The position numbers and the translations under genes were made by a program. This document shows positions 37,086-46,640 of a stretch of 64,000 bases of DNA, one piece after another (the stretch's first letter is position 1; the number at the start of each line of letters is the position of its first letter). Below the pieces are notes generated by a model that did no database searches, was not told where the DNA came from, and saw nothing but the letters and a program-made list of their open reading frames with translations. Source of the DNA: Epiperipatus broadwayi (lineage: Eukaryota; Onychophora; Udeonychophora; Euonychophora; Peripatidae); the NCBI GenBank assembly GCA_028023455.1, contig JAQFVV010006222.1:1-64000 (forward strand). Reading direction: 5' to 3'.

Positions 37086-39608
37086 GTCCAGCATATTTAC
37101 TTAACACATAAAGTAACTTATACAATAATTGACTGGTGACACAGTGATAAGGGAGAAAATGAAAATAGACAAATTAACAATTAAGGTAAACATTAATATT
37201 TATTTTAAACATACACGTATATAATATAACACGATAATATTGAAATTCACATATATAAAATAAGTAATTACTTAGGCTAAATTATGATAGTCCTTCATTA
37301 ATTATAGTTCATTCATTTAAATATAAAGAGTCTAGACTCTGATCAGAATATATTTTAAATTTCTTTACTTAGGGATTCATTGTGTGTATTTTCCAACCAG
37401 TTGGCCTTTTTGGTTCTCAATTGATAGCTTCATGGCATGTTTCCATCCTGTGACTCAACATTGGGGAAGAGTGAGAGAATAGCGGTAGCATCTATTTTAT
37501 GATTTTTTGGTATTAGTTTCTAGTATTTGTTCTAAGTGGAATAGTTGACTTACAGAGGTTTGGGGTATGAAGTCCTGTCAGACACTTCCATGGCTTATGC
37601 AGTTTTTCCATTAATTTTGATCACAAGTAGTGAGTGACCAGCTTACTACTGCATTCTGAATATCTGGATCTCTGGCTGTTTAGATTCTGCATTTTGTCCG
37701 AACTGAATAATAATAATCTGAACAGATGAATGATGTAGCAAATTGCAGCCCTGACTGTATATCACAAACCAGATTATATCACAAACTAGACTATATCACA
37801 AAACAGAACTGACTAATAATAGAGAGTGACTTTATATACTCTTTTCTCTCCTATTATTTTAATTTATCATTATTTTTTAATTTAGATCTTAACTTGAAAT
37901 GTCTTTTAATTAATTTTCCATTTCTGGTTATCTGAATTCCTTGCTCAGATTCACCTATACATTCTCAATAAAGTAGTTTATAGTTATTTTTAATTAATAC
38001 AACTATTGATTTTGATTGTATTATTAATCAAAATCTTATGTTTTTTTTTTTTTTTTTTACAAACAAATTTTTATAGACTAGATTTTACATATTTATTTAG
38101 ATTTTACTTTATAAAAGCCCTTTTCTTTAAAAAGAGAGAGAGAAAAAATTTTTAACTGTTTTTTAATTCTATCATATATATCCCCCCCCCCCTACTAAGA
38201 AGTTTTATTCTAAGAGAAAATTATGATGCAGCATTTTTTATTTTTTGTTTTAAAAAAACCTTTAAATTAAGCCACTTAAGATTTATTTTTATCTTAATTT
38301 TTTAATAAAAATTACAGACATGTACCACTGTTATGAAAAATGTTAATATTTATTTGTTTTGACAAATCCAAATATGTTAAGAAATTATTATGCCACTTGT
38401 CTGTGTGCATATATGTTCATTTTAAATTATTATATCACACATTTGTGTCATGATATATGTGTTGATGTAAACCCATTGTGTTATTTTATACCAGTTAAAA
38501 GTGATAACATTAAATTTTTACTTTATGGCAAATCAAATAAAGTCCATGCACTACATTTTATTTAGTTTGGACTTTATTAGAATTTCAGTTTATAGTTGGC
38601 CAGTACATTAATAATACTAAGTGACAGAGCATTGATGATGATCAGAATATTTTAATGTCCCAGCATTATTATATGATTATTATGTATTCTGGTGATAAAC
38701 ACTTGATTTGTGCATCCAAATTATGTTTAAATAATTGCTCCAAGCTGGCAAAGGCTAAATAGTTTGCTTGGTCTATAGTAGACATTTCAAATCCAGTCAC
38801 AAGAGTGACTGTTGATTTATTTTATTACTGATCATTAATGATGATAGATGAGTATGATTTATACTTACTTTTACTTACTGACAATGCTGATTAATTTATA
38901 GTTAATGATACTGATAATTACCCTAGGATGTTACAAGCTTGATCTCTCAGAAAGATATCAAGATCTCTCATGCTCTGATATAATATATAACCTTACTTAT
39001 ATATTTTTGATAGTAAAACATACTTTAATAACTCTTTCTTTAATATCATATTTTATTATTTTATGATTGTATCTTAAATATAATCCTTTTTTGATATTAT
39101 TGTATATATTATATTAAATCATTTCATTTTATTTTGAAATATTTTTGTTTACTTGGGTTGATGATGATTTTCCATCACCCCAGGTTCACCCTAGAATTTT
39201 CCCATCCTGTTATAATATATATAACATAAATCAATCAAGCACCAAATTGATGATACAATAATATTTCTTCCTTCCAAAAAACTTCCCAAACTCCTCTCTA
39301 TATTAGAAGTCTACTCATAAACCTGCTCTTTATTTTTAATAAAGGAAAATCATCACATGAAGCATTCTTAATGGCTAACAGATATAGAAGGTAAGTTTTT
39401 GTGATTCCCAATACAACTTCCCTTCAATTCTTATGATTAATAGTACAAATTGTCAATAGATTATCTGTCACCACATGGTAAAATTACTTTATCATCATAC
39501 TAATATTCCCAAAAATTAATTACTGTGTTTCCGTCAATAGCTTCACCACTTTTCTAAAATAGAAAACTCTTTATGTACCAGACTGAGGAGGGGGGCAGAA
39601 CATCTAAA
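37086..39608. other. No gene seen
   Basis: A+T-rich with homopolymer runs (a T run near 38040, a C run near 38184). The 68-residue ORF at 38359-38565 has no recognisable feature. Confidence 0.4.
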
Positions 39609-39624
39609 ATTAAATGGTCTCTCT
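39609..39624 (+). repeat. Left target-site duplication of the PLE B1/B2 unit
   Basis: ATTAAATGGTCTCTCT, identical to 41701-41716. The two copies flank the whole inverted B1/B2 pair, so the pair entered as one insertion. Confidence 0.8.
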
Positions 39625-39749
39625 CAAAGACTTGCGATAATGGTATTTTAGTTGAATTTATATATTGGACTATTTCCTCATCTAATATAAGTATTGAATG
39701 TCTTTATTCAAATATTCTAAATATATTTAACTGCTCGTAATAGCACACA

Positions 39750-39815
39750 AGATAGTATATGCACAACATTTTGAGATGTAATATTCTCCCCCTTCTTCAG
39801 GTATAGCTGGCCTGA
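39750..39815 (-). ncRNA. Decayed hammerhead ribozyme motif in PLE B1
   Basis: Minus strand: CTGAAGA, a purine-rich stem II strand, a loop, then CATCTC and AAAATGTTGTGCATA. It aligns with the B3 motif. The essential GAAAC is changed to AAAAT, so it should be inactive. Confidence 0.55.
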
Positions 39816-40493
39816 CCAGTGACGGTACTAACAAGGAAATTAATCCTGGACCCTTAGATTTCTGGATATTGAATGTTAAAATACCACTGTAACCAACTGA
39901 GCTATTTTTACAAAGGCAATAGTCAGTTAAAATTTTATATATTTATCTATGAGATTCCTCCTGATTTCTCAAAGCAAGATTGATTATACATTTCCATATA
40001 TTATGTATAGTCACACTAGGTTGACTTATGGGAAAGTTCACCATTGTCAGGTGAGCAGATTCTTTAAATTGTCTTCTTTGTACCTTTCCTTCTCTATCTA
40101 TTATTTCTGTATGTTTCCAATTGAACATAAGTTCACTGGTACATACATGGGCTGTTACTTTAGACACATCTGTTTTTCTCTTTTAATTATCAGTCTGTGT
40201 TTTTGCAAGTGCTTTTCAATGGGATGACATGTCATGCCAATATACAATCTTCCACATTCACATGACATTCTATAGATGCAGTTTTTTCCCTAGCATTTTA
40301 AGTTTAGGCTTTAATGACATTAAAATTCCTTGTACTATGGTATAGCTCTAGGAAGATGTTTTGATGTTATAATGATTTTCCTTAATTTGTCAACTATTTT
40401 TGGCATATATTTTTTATTTCATGGTTCTTTTTGTTGTCTATTTAAAGTTTTCTTAATTACAACTGATGGATAACCATTTTTCATAAGAGTTTG

Positions 40494-40543
<50 letters not shown>
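40494..40543. repeat. (TA)n microsatellite inside a PLE coding region
   Basis: It replaces part of the reverse transcriptase coding sequence of B1, where the intact B3 copy has TCTATATAGAACAAACTC. The flanks (AACAAACTCTTATG on the coding strand) remain aligned with B3. Confidence 0.85.
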
Positions 40544-40545
<2 letters not shown>

Positions 40546-41417
40546 CAAATTGCTAATTTCTGAACAAACATCTTTTGCTCTATTCTATAGTGATAATATA
40601 ACTCCATGTTTTATGTTTCTGGTATGATTGATGTATAAGTTAAGTATTTTCCTGTCAAAACTATAGTTTATAGAAAATCCACATATGCATGAAAATACTT
40701 AGCCTATACATCCAATCACATCAAAAACACAACACATAGAGTTATCCTATCACTATGGAATAAAGCAAAAGAAATTTGTTCAAAAAACAATGATTTGATA
40801 AAAGAAAAGATCTATATGGAACATAATCTTACAAAAAATGTTTATCCATCAGGTGTAATTAAAAAAATCTTAAATAGACAACAAAAGAAATCATAAAAAC
40901 AATTATTAGCACTATAATGTATGCATACATACCAAAAATAGCTGACAAATTAAGGAAAATATGTAGTCAGTATAAAATCAGAACAGCTTTTCAGAGCCAT
41001 ACCACACTACAAGGAATTCTAGCATCTACAAAGCCTAAACTTGAAATGCTGAAAAAAATGCATTTAAGAAATGCCAGTAAATGTGGAAGAACATATATTG
41101 GTAAGACCTATCATCCCATTGAAAAGTGCTTGCATAAATACAAATTGATGGTTAGAAGAAAGAAAACAGATGTGTCTAAAGTAGCAGACCATGTATGTAT
41201 CAGCGAACATATGTTCAATTAGGAAAATACAAAAATATTGCATAGAGAAGAAAAGATCCAGAAGAAAATGAGAATGGTGAACAGCCCCATAAGACAACCT
41301 AGTGTGACTATAAATAATGTATGGAAACCACTAATCAACTTTGCTCTTAAAAAAAGTGGAGAAATCAGGAGGAACCTCACAGATAAGTATATGAAATTTC
41401 TACTGACTGTTGCCTTT

Positions 41418-41495
41418 GGCAGGTTGGCTCAGTTGGTTAGAGCATTATCTTAAAATTCAAGATATAAGAATATAAGAGTCCAGGTTTGATTCATA
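41418..41495 (+). ncRNA. tRNA-like Pol III-box segment in PLE B2 tail
   Basis: GGCAGGTTGGCTCAGTTGG carries a consensus A-box, and GCTC...GAGC can form a D-arm. The B-box position reads GGTTTGATTC. The segment is not a functional tRNA: the acceptor 3' strand is missing and the anticodon region is expanded. Confidence 0.5.
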
Positions 41496-41513
41496 TGCTA
41501 GTACTATCACAGG

Positions 41514-41583
41514 TCAGGACAACAACACCTGAAGAAGAGGGGGAGAATAATACCTCTCAAAATGTTGTGCATATACTAACCTG
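41514..41583 (+). ncRNA. Decayed hammerhead ribozyme motif in PLE B2
   Basis: CTGAAGA at 41529-41535, stem II AGAGG/CCTCT with a loop, then CAAAATGTTGTGC. Compared with B3, CGAAACG has become CAAAATG, two CpG-type changes. It keeps the GTTGTGC cleavage region that B3 has altered by one base. Confidence 0.6.
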
Positions 41584-41700
41584 TTTGATGTGCTATTATT
41601 AACAGTTGAATGTGTTTGGAATATTTGAATAAAGTTACAATTTTCTAAATACCTTCAATACTTATATTAAATGATGGAAATAGTGCAATATATAAATATG

Positions 41701-41716
41701 ATTAAATGGTCTCTCT
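41701..41716 (+). repeat. Right target-site duplication of the PLE B1/B2 unit
   Basis: ATTAAATGGTCTCTCT, a perfect 16-bp match to 39609-39624. Confidence 0.8.
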
Positions 41717-42304
41717 TTATATTGTGTTTAGCTTTACTGTCAGAAAGCAATCAATTAGATCATAATTATTTTCTCCTTTCCTAATATACAATTATATAAT
41801 CCTGTAAATCCTATGACATCCCCTCCACTTAGAGGAATAAATTCATAAATACTCTTATTTACTTTAATATGCAAACATACATGCACTACTATCTATTCTA
41901 CAAAATTGGATATTGGGGATCCATAACTTGATCACTAATGCAGACACTAAGGAAGTATCCTATTCTTACCTTACTATTTCTAATAAAGCAATTATAAAAA
42001 AATCCAGGTTCTGGCATTTGGAGTCTAAATAGTCATTTTTTAATAAATATCAATTTTTACCTACCAAAGCTTTTCTAGCTGGAAAAATGGCTTTTGCTAT
42101 TATTGATACAATGTGATCATTATGTATGAGAAAAGAGGAAAATTTTGAACACATTGGTTATGATTGTACAGTATCTATTACACAAAACCAATCTTGCACT
42201 TTTAGCAATCCTTACTGAAAATATTAAAAGTGGATTGTTGCCTCATATAAAATTAACAGAGTTCACATTACTTACCTTTTAGTTTCTGAGATATTATTTT
42301 ATAC
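41717..42304. other. No gene seen
   Basis: A+T-rich spacer between two PLE insertions; no ORF or repeat noticed. Confidence 0.45.
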
Positions 42305-42316
42305 ATTATACCAGAT
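42305..42316 (+). repeat. Left target-site duplication of PLE B3
   Basis: ATTATACCAGAT, identical to 43999-44010. Confidence 0.75.
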
Positions 42317-42352
42317 GTTTTTCTGAAGATTTGTGATGATGGTGTTCTAGCT

Positions 42353-42595
42353 GTATTTTTATATTGGACTATTTCCATCATCTAATATGTGTGTTGAATG
42401 TCTTTAGAAAAGTTTAATTTTTAGTTAAATATTCCAAATGCATTCAACTGTTAGTAATATCACAGCAAACAGGTTAGTATATGCACCAACTGTTAGTAAT
42501 ATCACAGCAAACAAATGTTAATAATATCACAGCAAACAGGTTAGTATATGCACTAACTGTTAGTAATATCACAGCAAACAGGTTAGTATATGCAC
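42353..42595 (-). repeat. PLE B3 tail arm with ~42-bp tandem units (3' side)
   Basis: Coding-strand units start GTGCATATACTAACCTG and end ACTAACAGTTR. Three full starts and one partial unit occupy 42445-42595, then a unique tail to 42353. It matches the inverted arm 43755-43997 over its full 243 bp. Confidence 0.85.
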
Positions 42596-42645
42596 ACGTT
42601 TCGAGAGGTATTTTTCTCCCCTCTTCTTCAGGTGTTGCTGGCCTG
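42579..42645 (-). ncRNA. Hammerhead ribozyme motif in PLE B3 tail
   Basis: Minus strand, in order: CAGG (stem I outer), CCAGCAA, CAC (stem I inner), CTGAAGA (core CUGANGA), AGAGG (stem II), an 11-nt loop, CCTCT (stem II), C, GAAAC (core), GTGTGC, then CATATACTAA and CCTG (stem I outer). Stem II pairs perfectly, and CAGG/CCTG can close an outer stem I. Stem III would be only AC/GT, as in hammerheads that work as dimers. The other copies have GTTGTGC here while B3 has GTGTGC. That puts G at the cleavage position, so B3 itself may not cut. Hammerheads in PLE tails are known from published surveys of these elements. Confidence 0.65.
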
Positions 42646-42659
42646 ACCAGTGACAGTAC

Positions 42660-42742
42660 TAGCATGGGATTCGAACCTGGGTCCTTAGATTCTTGATTAT
42701 TGAAATTTAAGGTAACGCTCTAACCAACTGAGCCATCCTGCC
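42660..42742 (-). ncRNA. tRNA-like segment with A and B boxes in PLE B3
   Basis: Minus strand begins GGCAGGA, then TGGCTCAGTTGGTTAGAGC (A-box 42724-42735, with a GCTC/GAGC D-stem) and GGTTCGAATCC (B-box 42667-42677). The part between the boxes is longer than in a normal tRNA, and the T-stem and acceptor stem do not close. It lies between the GIY-YIG stop codon and the hammerhead in every family B copy that keeps this region, so it belongs to the element. It may act as an internal Pol III promoter or be a captured SINE head. Confidence 0.6.
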
Positions 42743-42777
42743 AAAGGCAACAGTATGTAGTAATTTCATATACTTAT

Positions 42778-43869
42778 CTATGAGGTTCCTCCTGATTTCT
42801 CCACTTTTTTCCTCAGAGCAAAGTTGATTAGTGATTTCCATACATTATGTATAGTCACACTAGGTTGGCTTATGGGATTTTTTGCCATTGTCATGTGAGC
42901 AGCTTCTTTAAATTTTCTTCTTTGTACCTTTTCTTCTTTATCCAATATTTTTGTATTTTCCCAATTGAACGTATGTTCATTGGTCCATACATGGTCTGCT
43001 ACCTTAGACACATCTGTTTTCTCTCTTCTAATCATCAGTTTATGTTCTTGCAAGCGCTTTTGAATGGGATGGCTGGTCTCACCAATATATGTTCTTCCAC
43101 ATTCACATGGTATTTCATAGATGCAGTTTTTTCTTTGCAGCATTTCAAGTTTAGGCTTTGTAGATGTTAGAATTCCTCGTAGTGTGGTATGGCTCTGAAA
43201 AGCTGTTCTGATGTTATACTGATTGCAGATTTTCCTTAATTTGTCTGCTATTTTTGGAATGTATGGATACACTACAGTACCAATAATTGTCTTTTCTCTT
43301 GATGGTTCTTTTTGTTGTCTGTTTAATGTTTTCTTAATAACAGCTGATGGATAACCATTTTTCTTAAGAGTTTGTTCTATATAGATCTTTTCTTTTTCCA
43401 AATCACCAGTTTCTGAACAAACTTCTTTTGCTCTGTTCCACAGTGATAGTATAACTCCATGTTTTGTGTTTCTGGTGTGATTAGATGTATAGGCTAGGTA
43501 TTTTCCTGTATGTGTAGGTTTTCGGTAAACTGTAGTTTTGATTTTGCCATGAGGGAGTCTTGTTACAAGAACATCTAAGAATGCCAATTTTTGTTCTTGT
43601 TCTGGTTCTATTGTAAATTTAATTGAAGGGGATATGTTGTTGATGTGTGTCCAGAAAGTTTGTAGCAATGCTTCACCATGTGGCCATACAACAAATGTAT
43701 CATCCACATAGCGAAGCCAAACTTTAGGTGGATAAGGAGTAGTTTTTATGGCTAGTGCATATACTAACCTGTTTGCTGTGATATTACTAACAGTTAGTGC
43801 ATATACTAACCTGTTTGCTGTGATATTATTAACATTTGTTTGCTGTGATATTACTAACAGTTGGTGCAT
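42778..43869 (-). CDS. PLE reverse transcriptase (C-terminal half) with GIY-YIG endonuclease
   Basis: 363 codons. Residues 1-39 are translated from the inverted tail and are not part of the protein. Real homology begins at AIKTTPYPP. YVDDTFVV (residues 54-61; 43699-43710 for YVDD) is the catalytic palm motif of Penelope-like reverse transcriptases. FLDVLV (98-103) and YRKPTHTGKYL (115-125) follow in the palm/thumb. The GIY-YIG endonuclease is at about 249-303: CIYEIPCECG, TYIGETSHPIQKRL (R272) and HK, then DHVWTNEHTFNWEN with the conserved His/Glu/Asn. The protein would nick DNA and copy element RNA at the nick. The fingers and the upstream palm with the first catalytic Asp are missing, so the product should be inactive. 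No frameshift or stop interrupts the rest. Confidence 0.85.
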   Translation of the reverse strand: MHQLLVISQQTNVNNITANRLVYALTVSNITANRLVYALAIKTTPYPPKVWLRYVDDTFVVWPHGEALLQTFWTHINNISPSIKFTIEPEQEQKLAFLDVLVTRLPHGKIKTTVYRKPTHTGKYLAYTSNHTRNTKHGVILSLWNRAKEVCSETGDLEKEKIYIEQTLKKNGYPSAVIKKTLNRQQKEPSREKTIIGTVVYPYIPKIADKLRKICNQYNIRTAFQSHTTLRGILTSTKPKLEMLQRKNCIYEIPCECGRTYIGETSHPIQKRLQEHKLMIRREKTDVSKVADHVWTNEHTFNWENTKILDKEEKVQRRKFKEAAHMTMAKNPISQPSVTIHNVWKSLINFALRKKVEKSGGTS

Positions 43870-43998
43870 ATACTAACCTGTTTGCTGTGATATTACTAAC
43901 AGTTGAATGCATTTGGAATATTTAACTAAAAATTAAACTTTTCTAAAGACATTCAACACACATATTAGATGATGGAAATAGTCCAATATAAAAATACA
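43755..43998 (+). repeat. Inverted 243-bp PLE tail arm (5' side of B3)
   Basis: Starts GTGCATATACTAACCTG, abutting the truncated reverse transcriptase, and ends CCAATATAAAAATAC before the target duplication. Identical by eye to 42353-42595 in reverse complement, but without the 36-nt extension. Confidence 0.85.
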
Positions 43999-44010
43999 AT
44001 TATACCAGAT
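43999..44010 (+). repeat. Right target-site duplication of PLE B3
   Basis: ATTATACCAGAT, a perfect match to 42305-42316. Confidence 0.75.
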
Positions 44011-44329
44011 ATCTCTGAAATATAAATTTCTTTTCATCAATAAGTTATCACAAATGAAAAAGAGATCAAGCCATTGACCCTATTGATATTGTAGTAGTCA
44101 CATGGAATTTGATAAGCCTTCTAACACCATTGTGATATACAGACTGTACTATTGATTCATCTTTTTAATTTTAAAAATACATTTAACAATTTAAACTATA
44201 TATGTATTTAATCTTATTGATATTATTAATCTTTGCTAAGAAATATTCAAATATTTTCTATCATCTTATAGTTCCACTTTATTTCAATAAGAGCATAATG
44301 TAAAACTTATCTAATTACTTTTTATTTGT

Positions 44330-44333
<4 letters not shown>
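44011..44333. other. No gene seen
   Basis: A+T-rich spacer after PLE B3. Confidence 0.45.

Positions 44334-44374
<41 letters not shown>
44334..44374. repeat. (TA)n microsatellite
   Basis: About 20 TA units. Confidence 0.95.
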
Positions 44375-44377
<3 letters not shown>

Positions 44378-44398
44378 TGTAGAGCTTCTTACATAGGT

Positions 44399-44731
44399 AT
44401 GAGTAATCGTTGCATCACTGTTAGGAGAGATGAGCATGCTAATGCAGTACCAGGATCATATCCAGATGTGATAATCTCTACTAGTGCAAAATTAGAGAAG
44501 CCATTGAGATACTTAAAAGGCCAGATTCTATCAATAAGTGAGATGATACATGCAAACTTCCTCCTATTTGGAAAGATTTTTAAAAAAAAAATTAACATTT
44601 TTGCTATTGGTGGAACTTTAACGTTTATTCAAATGAGTGATTGTAGCACCTCTACAACCATCTTTCTACCTTTTATCACCCAGTGGGTGACTTGTGTGAC
44701 CAAGTCGAAACATCAGAATATCAATATTTAA
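44399..44731 (+). other. Open frame of 110 codons ending near a GAAAC stem-loop; identity unknown
   Basis: The frame starts MSNRCITVRRDEHANAVPG and has no recognisable domain. At 44688-44712 the DNA reads GACTTG-TGTGAC-CAAGTC followed by GAAAC, a perfect 6-bp stem joined to the hammerhead core box, but no CUGANGA precedes it (CAGTGGGT instead). It may be the tail of another retroelement family. Base composition is less A+T-biased than its surroundings. I would not call it a host gene. Confidence 0.3.
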
Positions 44732-44778
44732 ATTTTTTTAACACGGATGAACCTGCAAAATATGTCTTTTATATATAT

Positions 44779-45740
44779 GTAAAAGGGGGGAGTAAAATGT
44801 ATTTATCACTTTTAATGTTGTAACTGTTGTTTATGCTTAAGTAGTTCCCTTTAATACTAAAATTTAAGAAAAAAAATTATTGCATTAATCTCATCAATGA
44901 TTGTGTTTATCATGGTTCTTTAGTTAATAATAATGTCAACATTTTATCAGAGCAAAACTCATCACAAGAGTCATCTTCATCAGGAAAATTCATCACCTTT
45001 ACAGAAATGCAACAAATCTTTGTCAATATTACTATGAAAATCACTTTTGTGACAAAAAAGATTTTTTAGAGATATATATCATCCATGAAACAATTTATTA
45101 GAGAATATATAAACACATAAATATTAAAAAAATCAAATGGTTCATCTTTCATGAGATCAAGCTACATTTAATCATTGCAAGTGAAGATTAAAACCAGTCT
45201 GTGTGGTAGGTAAATTTAAATCTTCTAATGTTCATATGTCATGATTTCTTGAATAATGAATGATTTAATTATTTTCTTCATTTATCTTATTTTTCACCTA
45301 AATATTGAACTGAAGTATGACTGGAATGATAAACTTGAAACAACCTGTTTTCCTACATTTAAAATGCAAGAGACACAAAATTCTATCAAAAAATAATGTT
45401 CAAAACAGATTATTTGCATTAACAATTATTTCCAATAGCTATTTTGATTAAATTGTTTCTCAAAGATTAATATTTGGAAATAAAATGTAACATTACCATA
45501 TCTAAAATATTTGATTTTTTTAAAAAGTAAAACTGTAAATTATTTATTTTTAATATCTCTTTTCACGTAAATAATAAATAATCTTAAACTTATGTCAAAG
45601 TTTCTATTAAAATCATTGTGCCAAGCTTTGTAGAGGTATGAATTCTATGCCTTGTTATTATTGAACGTATACCCTCACAGACAATAAATTTTACAAAACA
45701 TGTATCTTTAATTTAAATATTCAGTAAACAGATATATAAT
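44779..45740 (+). repeat. Unclassified dispersed repeat, copy 2
   Basis: Aligns with 10379-11540 over most of its length (see that entry for landmarks), with many substitutions and indels. Both copies begin at AAAAGGGGGG directly after TA-rich DNA. Confidence 0.6.
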
Positions 45741-46284
45741 ATCATGAAAAACAAAAACTAATAAAAAACAAATAAAATCCATGATAAGAATAAATTCTTT
45801 TTTTTTTCTAGTGCATCATAATAATTAGTAAAAGGAACAATTGAGAAAAAAATTACTCACTGGCAGTATCAATTAAATGTACAAATGAAAACATTTAGAA
45901 TAGAATGTTGTGTTTTAAGATTTACATCAGAAGTAGTTAAGCAGAATATTGAAAAGAGGTATCATGAGATTGGAATCAGTAGAAAAATTATTTTCTCTTA
46001 CTGGTGATAAGAACTGCGTTACATTAGCACTATATTGGGATATTTACATTAAGTTCATCAACAATAATCATCTATCCACCCATAAAAATTAGTAAAAGAA
46101 AAAATATCTAAGGATCTTTAACTTCTAAATGATAATAACCAGGCATCCATTAACAAACCAATAATAAATTGCTACATTGGCTGTAAGCTTACATTTAATC
46201 TAAATATATTTTAATGATTTTCCCATTCATATAAAAGCTAGTTTATCATTTAAATGTGCAATAACACATGAATTCTTAAAATAA
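45741..46284. other. No gene seen
   Basis: A+T-rich, no ORF; a few short matches to the neighbouring repeat family. Confidence 0.4.
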
Positions 46285-46640
46285 AATATACATTAACGAT
46301 TATTTAACATGTGCTATTTTAATTAAATTGTTTTCTTACTCCATAATATTCGGAAAGAAATGATAGCATCATCATATCTAAAATACTTGGTGGAAAAAAG
46401 TAACTTTATAAAAAATTGAAATTATCATTTATTTTACTGCAGAAATTTTCATAAAAATTGTTGTTGATCTTTTTAATATAAAATTAATTTTAGAATATTT
46501 TCACTTTCAGGAATGGCATATAGTAAATGATTATTAGTCTGTATTTTATTTTTAAAAATCTGCCAAGTGGAGGACACAATAATAATTTCAAACTAATATT
46601 TTATGAACGCTTTTCTAGCAAATTCAATCCATCATCAAAG
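46285..46640 (+). repeat. Unclassified dispersed repeat, partial copy 3
   Basis: GATTATTTAACATGTGCTAT, TTTAATTAAATTGTTTTCT, ATCTAAAATACTT and ATATTTTATGAACGCTTTTCTA match the second half of copies 1 and 2. Confidence 0.45.

Larger units (their letters stand above)
39625..40650 (-). pseudogene. Penelope-like element B1 (left half of inverted unit)
   Basis: Minus-strand reading, compared with the intact B3 copy, covers the end of the reverse transcriptase (from the GKYL-like position), the GIY-YIG endonuclease and the full tail. The best preserved part is 39943-40167, reading VTAHVCTSELMFNWKHTEII and QPSVTIHNIWK. Frameshifts and a TA microsatellite (40494-40543) break it. The tail at 39625-39940 has a tRNA-like piece, a hammerhead-like core with CGAAACG changed to CAAAATG, and a 29-nt terminal extension. 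The endonuclease would nick target DNA for target-primed reverse transcription, but this copy is dead. Confidence 0.75.
40651..41700 (+). pseudogene. Penelope-like element B2 (right half of inverted unit)
   Basis: It starts at CAAAACTATAGTTTA, about 27 bp upstream, in gene coordinates, of the point where B1 stops, and points the other way. Plus-strand reading gives YIPKIADKLRKICSQYKI and FQSHTTLQGILASTKPKLE (40923-41045), GRTYIGKTYHPIEK of the GIY-YIG core (41086-41127), then SKVADHVCISEHMFN and a stop where B3 has FNWEN. SVTINNVWKPLINFALKK follows at about 41300. After the stop come a tRNA-like segment, a hammerhead-like core and the tail, without the terminal extension. Confidence 0.75.
42317..43998 (-). 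mobile_element. Penelope-like retroelement B3, 5'-truncated, inverted tail at 5' end
   Basis: The unit is 1682 bp between 12-bp direct repeats. On the coding (minus) strand it has a 243-bp inverted copy of the tail (43998 down to 43755), a truncated reverse transcriptase plus GIY-YIG ORF, a tRNA-like segment, a hammerhead motif, the tail itself (42595 down to 42353) and a 36-nt terminal extension (42352-42317). The two 243-bp arms look identical by eye, including an irregular middle repeat. Intact coding and identical arms make it the youngest PLE here. It lacks the N-terminal half of the reverse transcriptase, so it cannot be autonomous. Confidence 0.8.

Noticed and set aside
42481-42696. 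ORFs with ITANRLVYAL repeats
   Set aside because: Translations of the PLE tail tandem units. They are not proteins, and the same unit contaminates the N-terminus of the PLE reverse transcriptase ORF.
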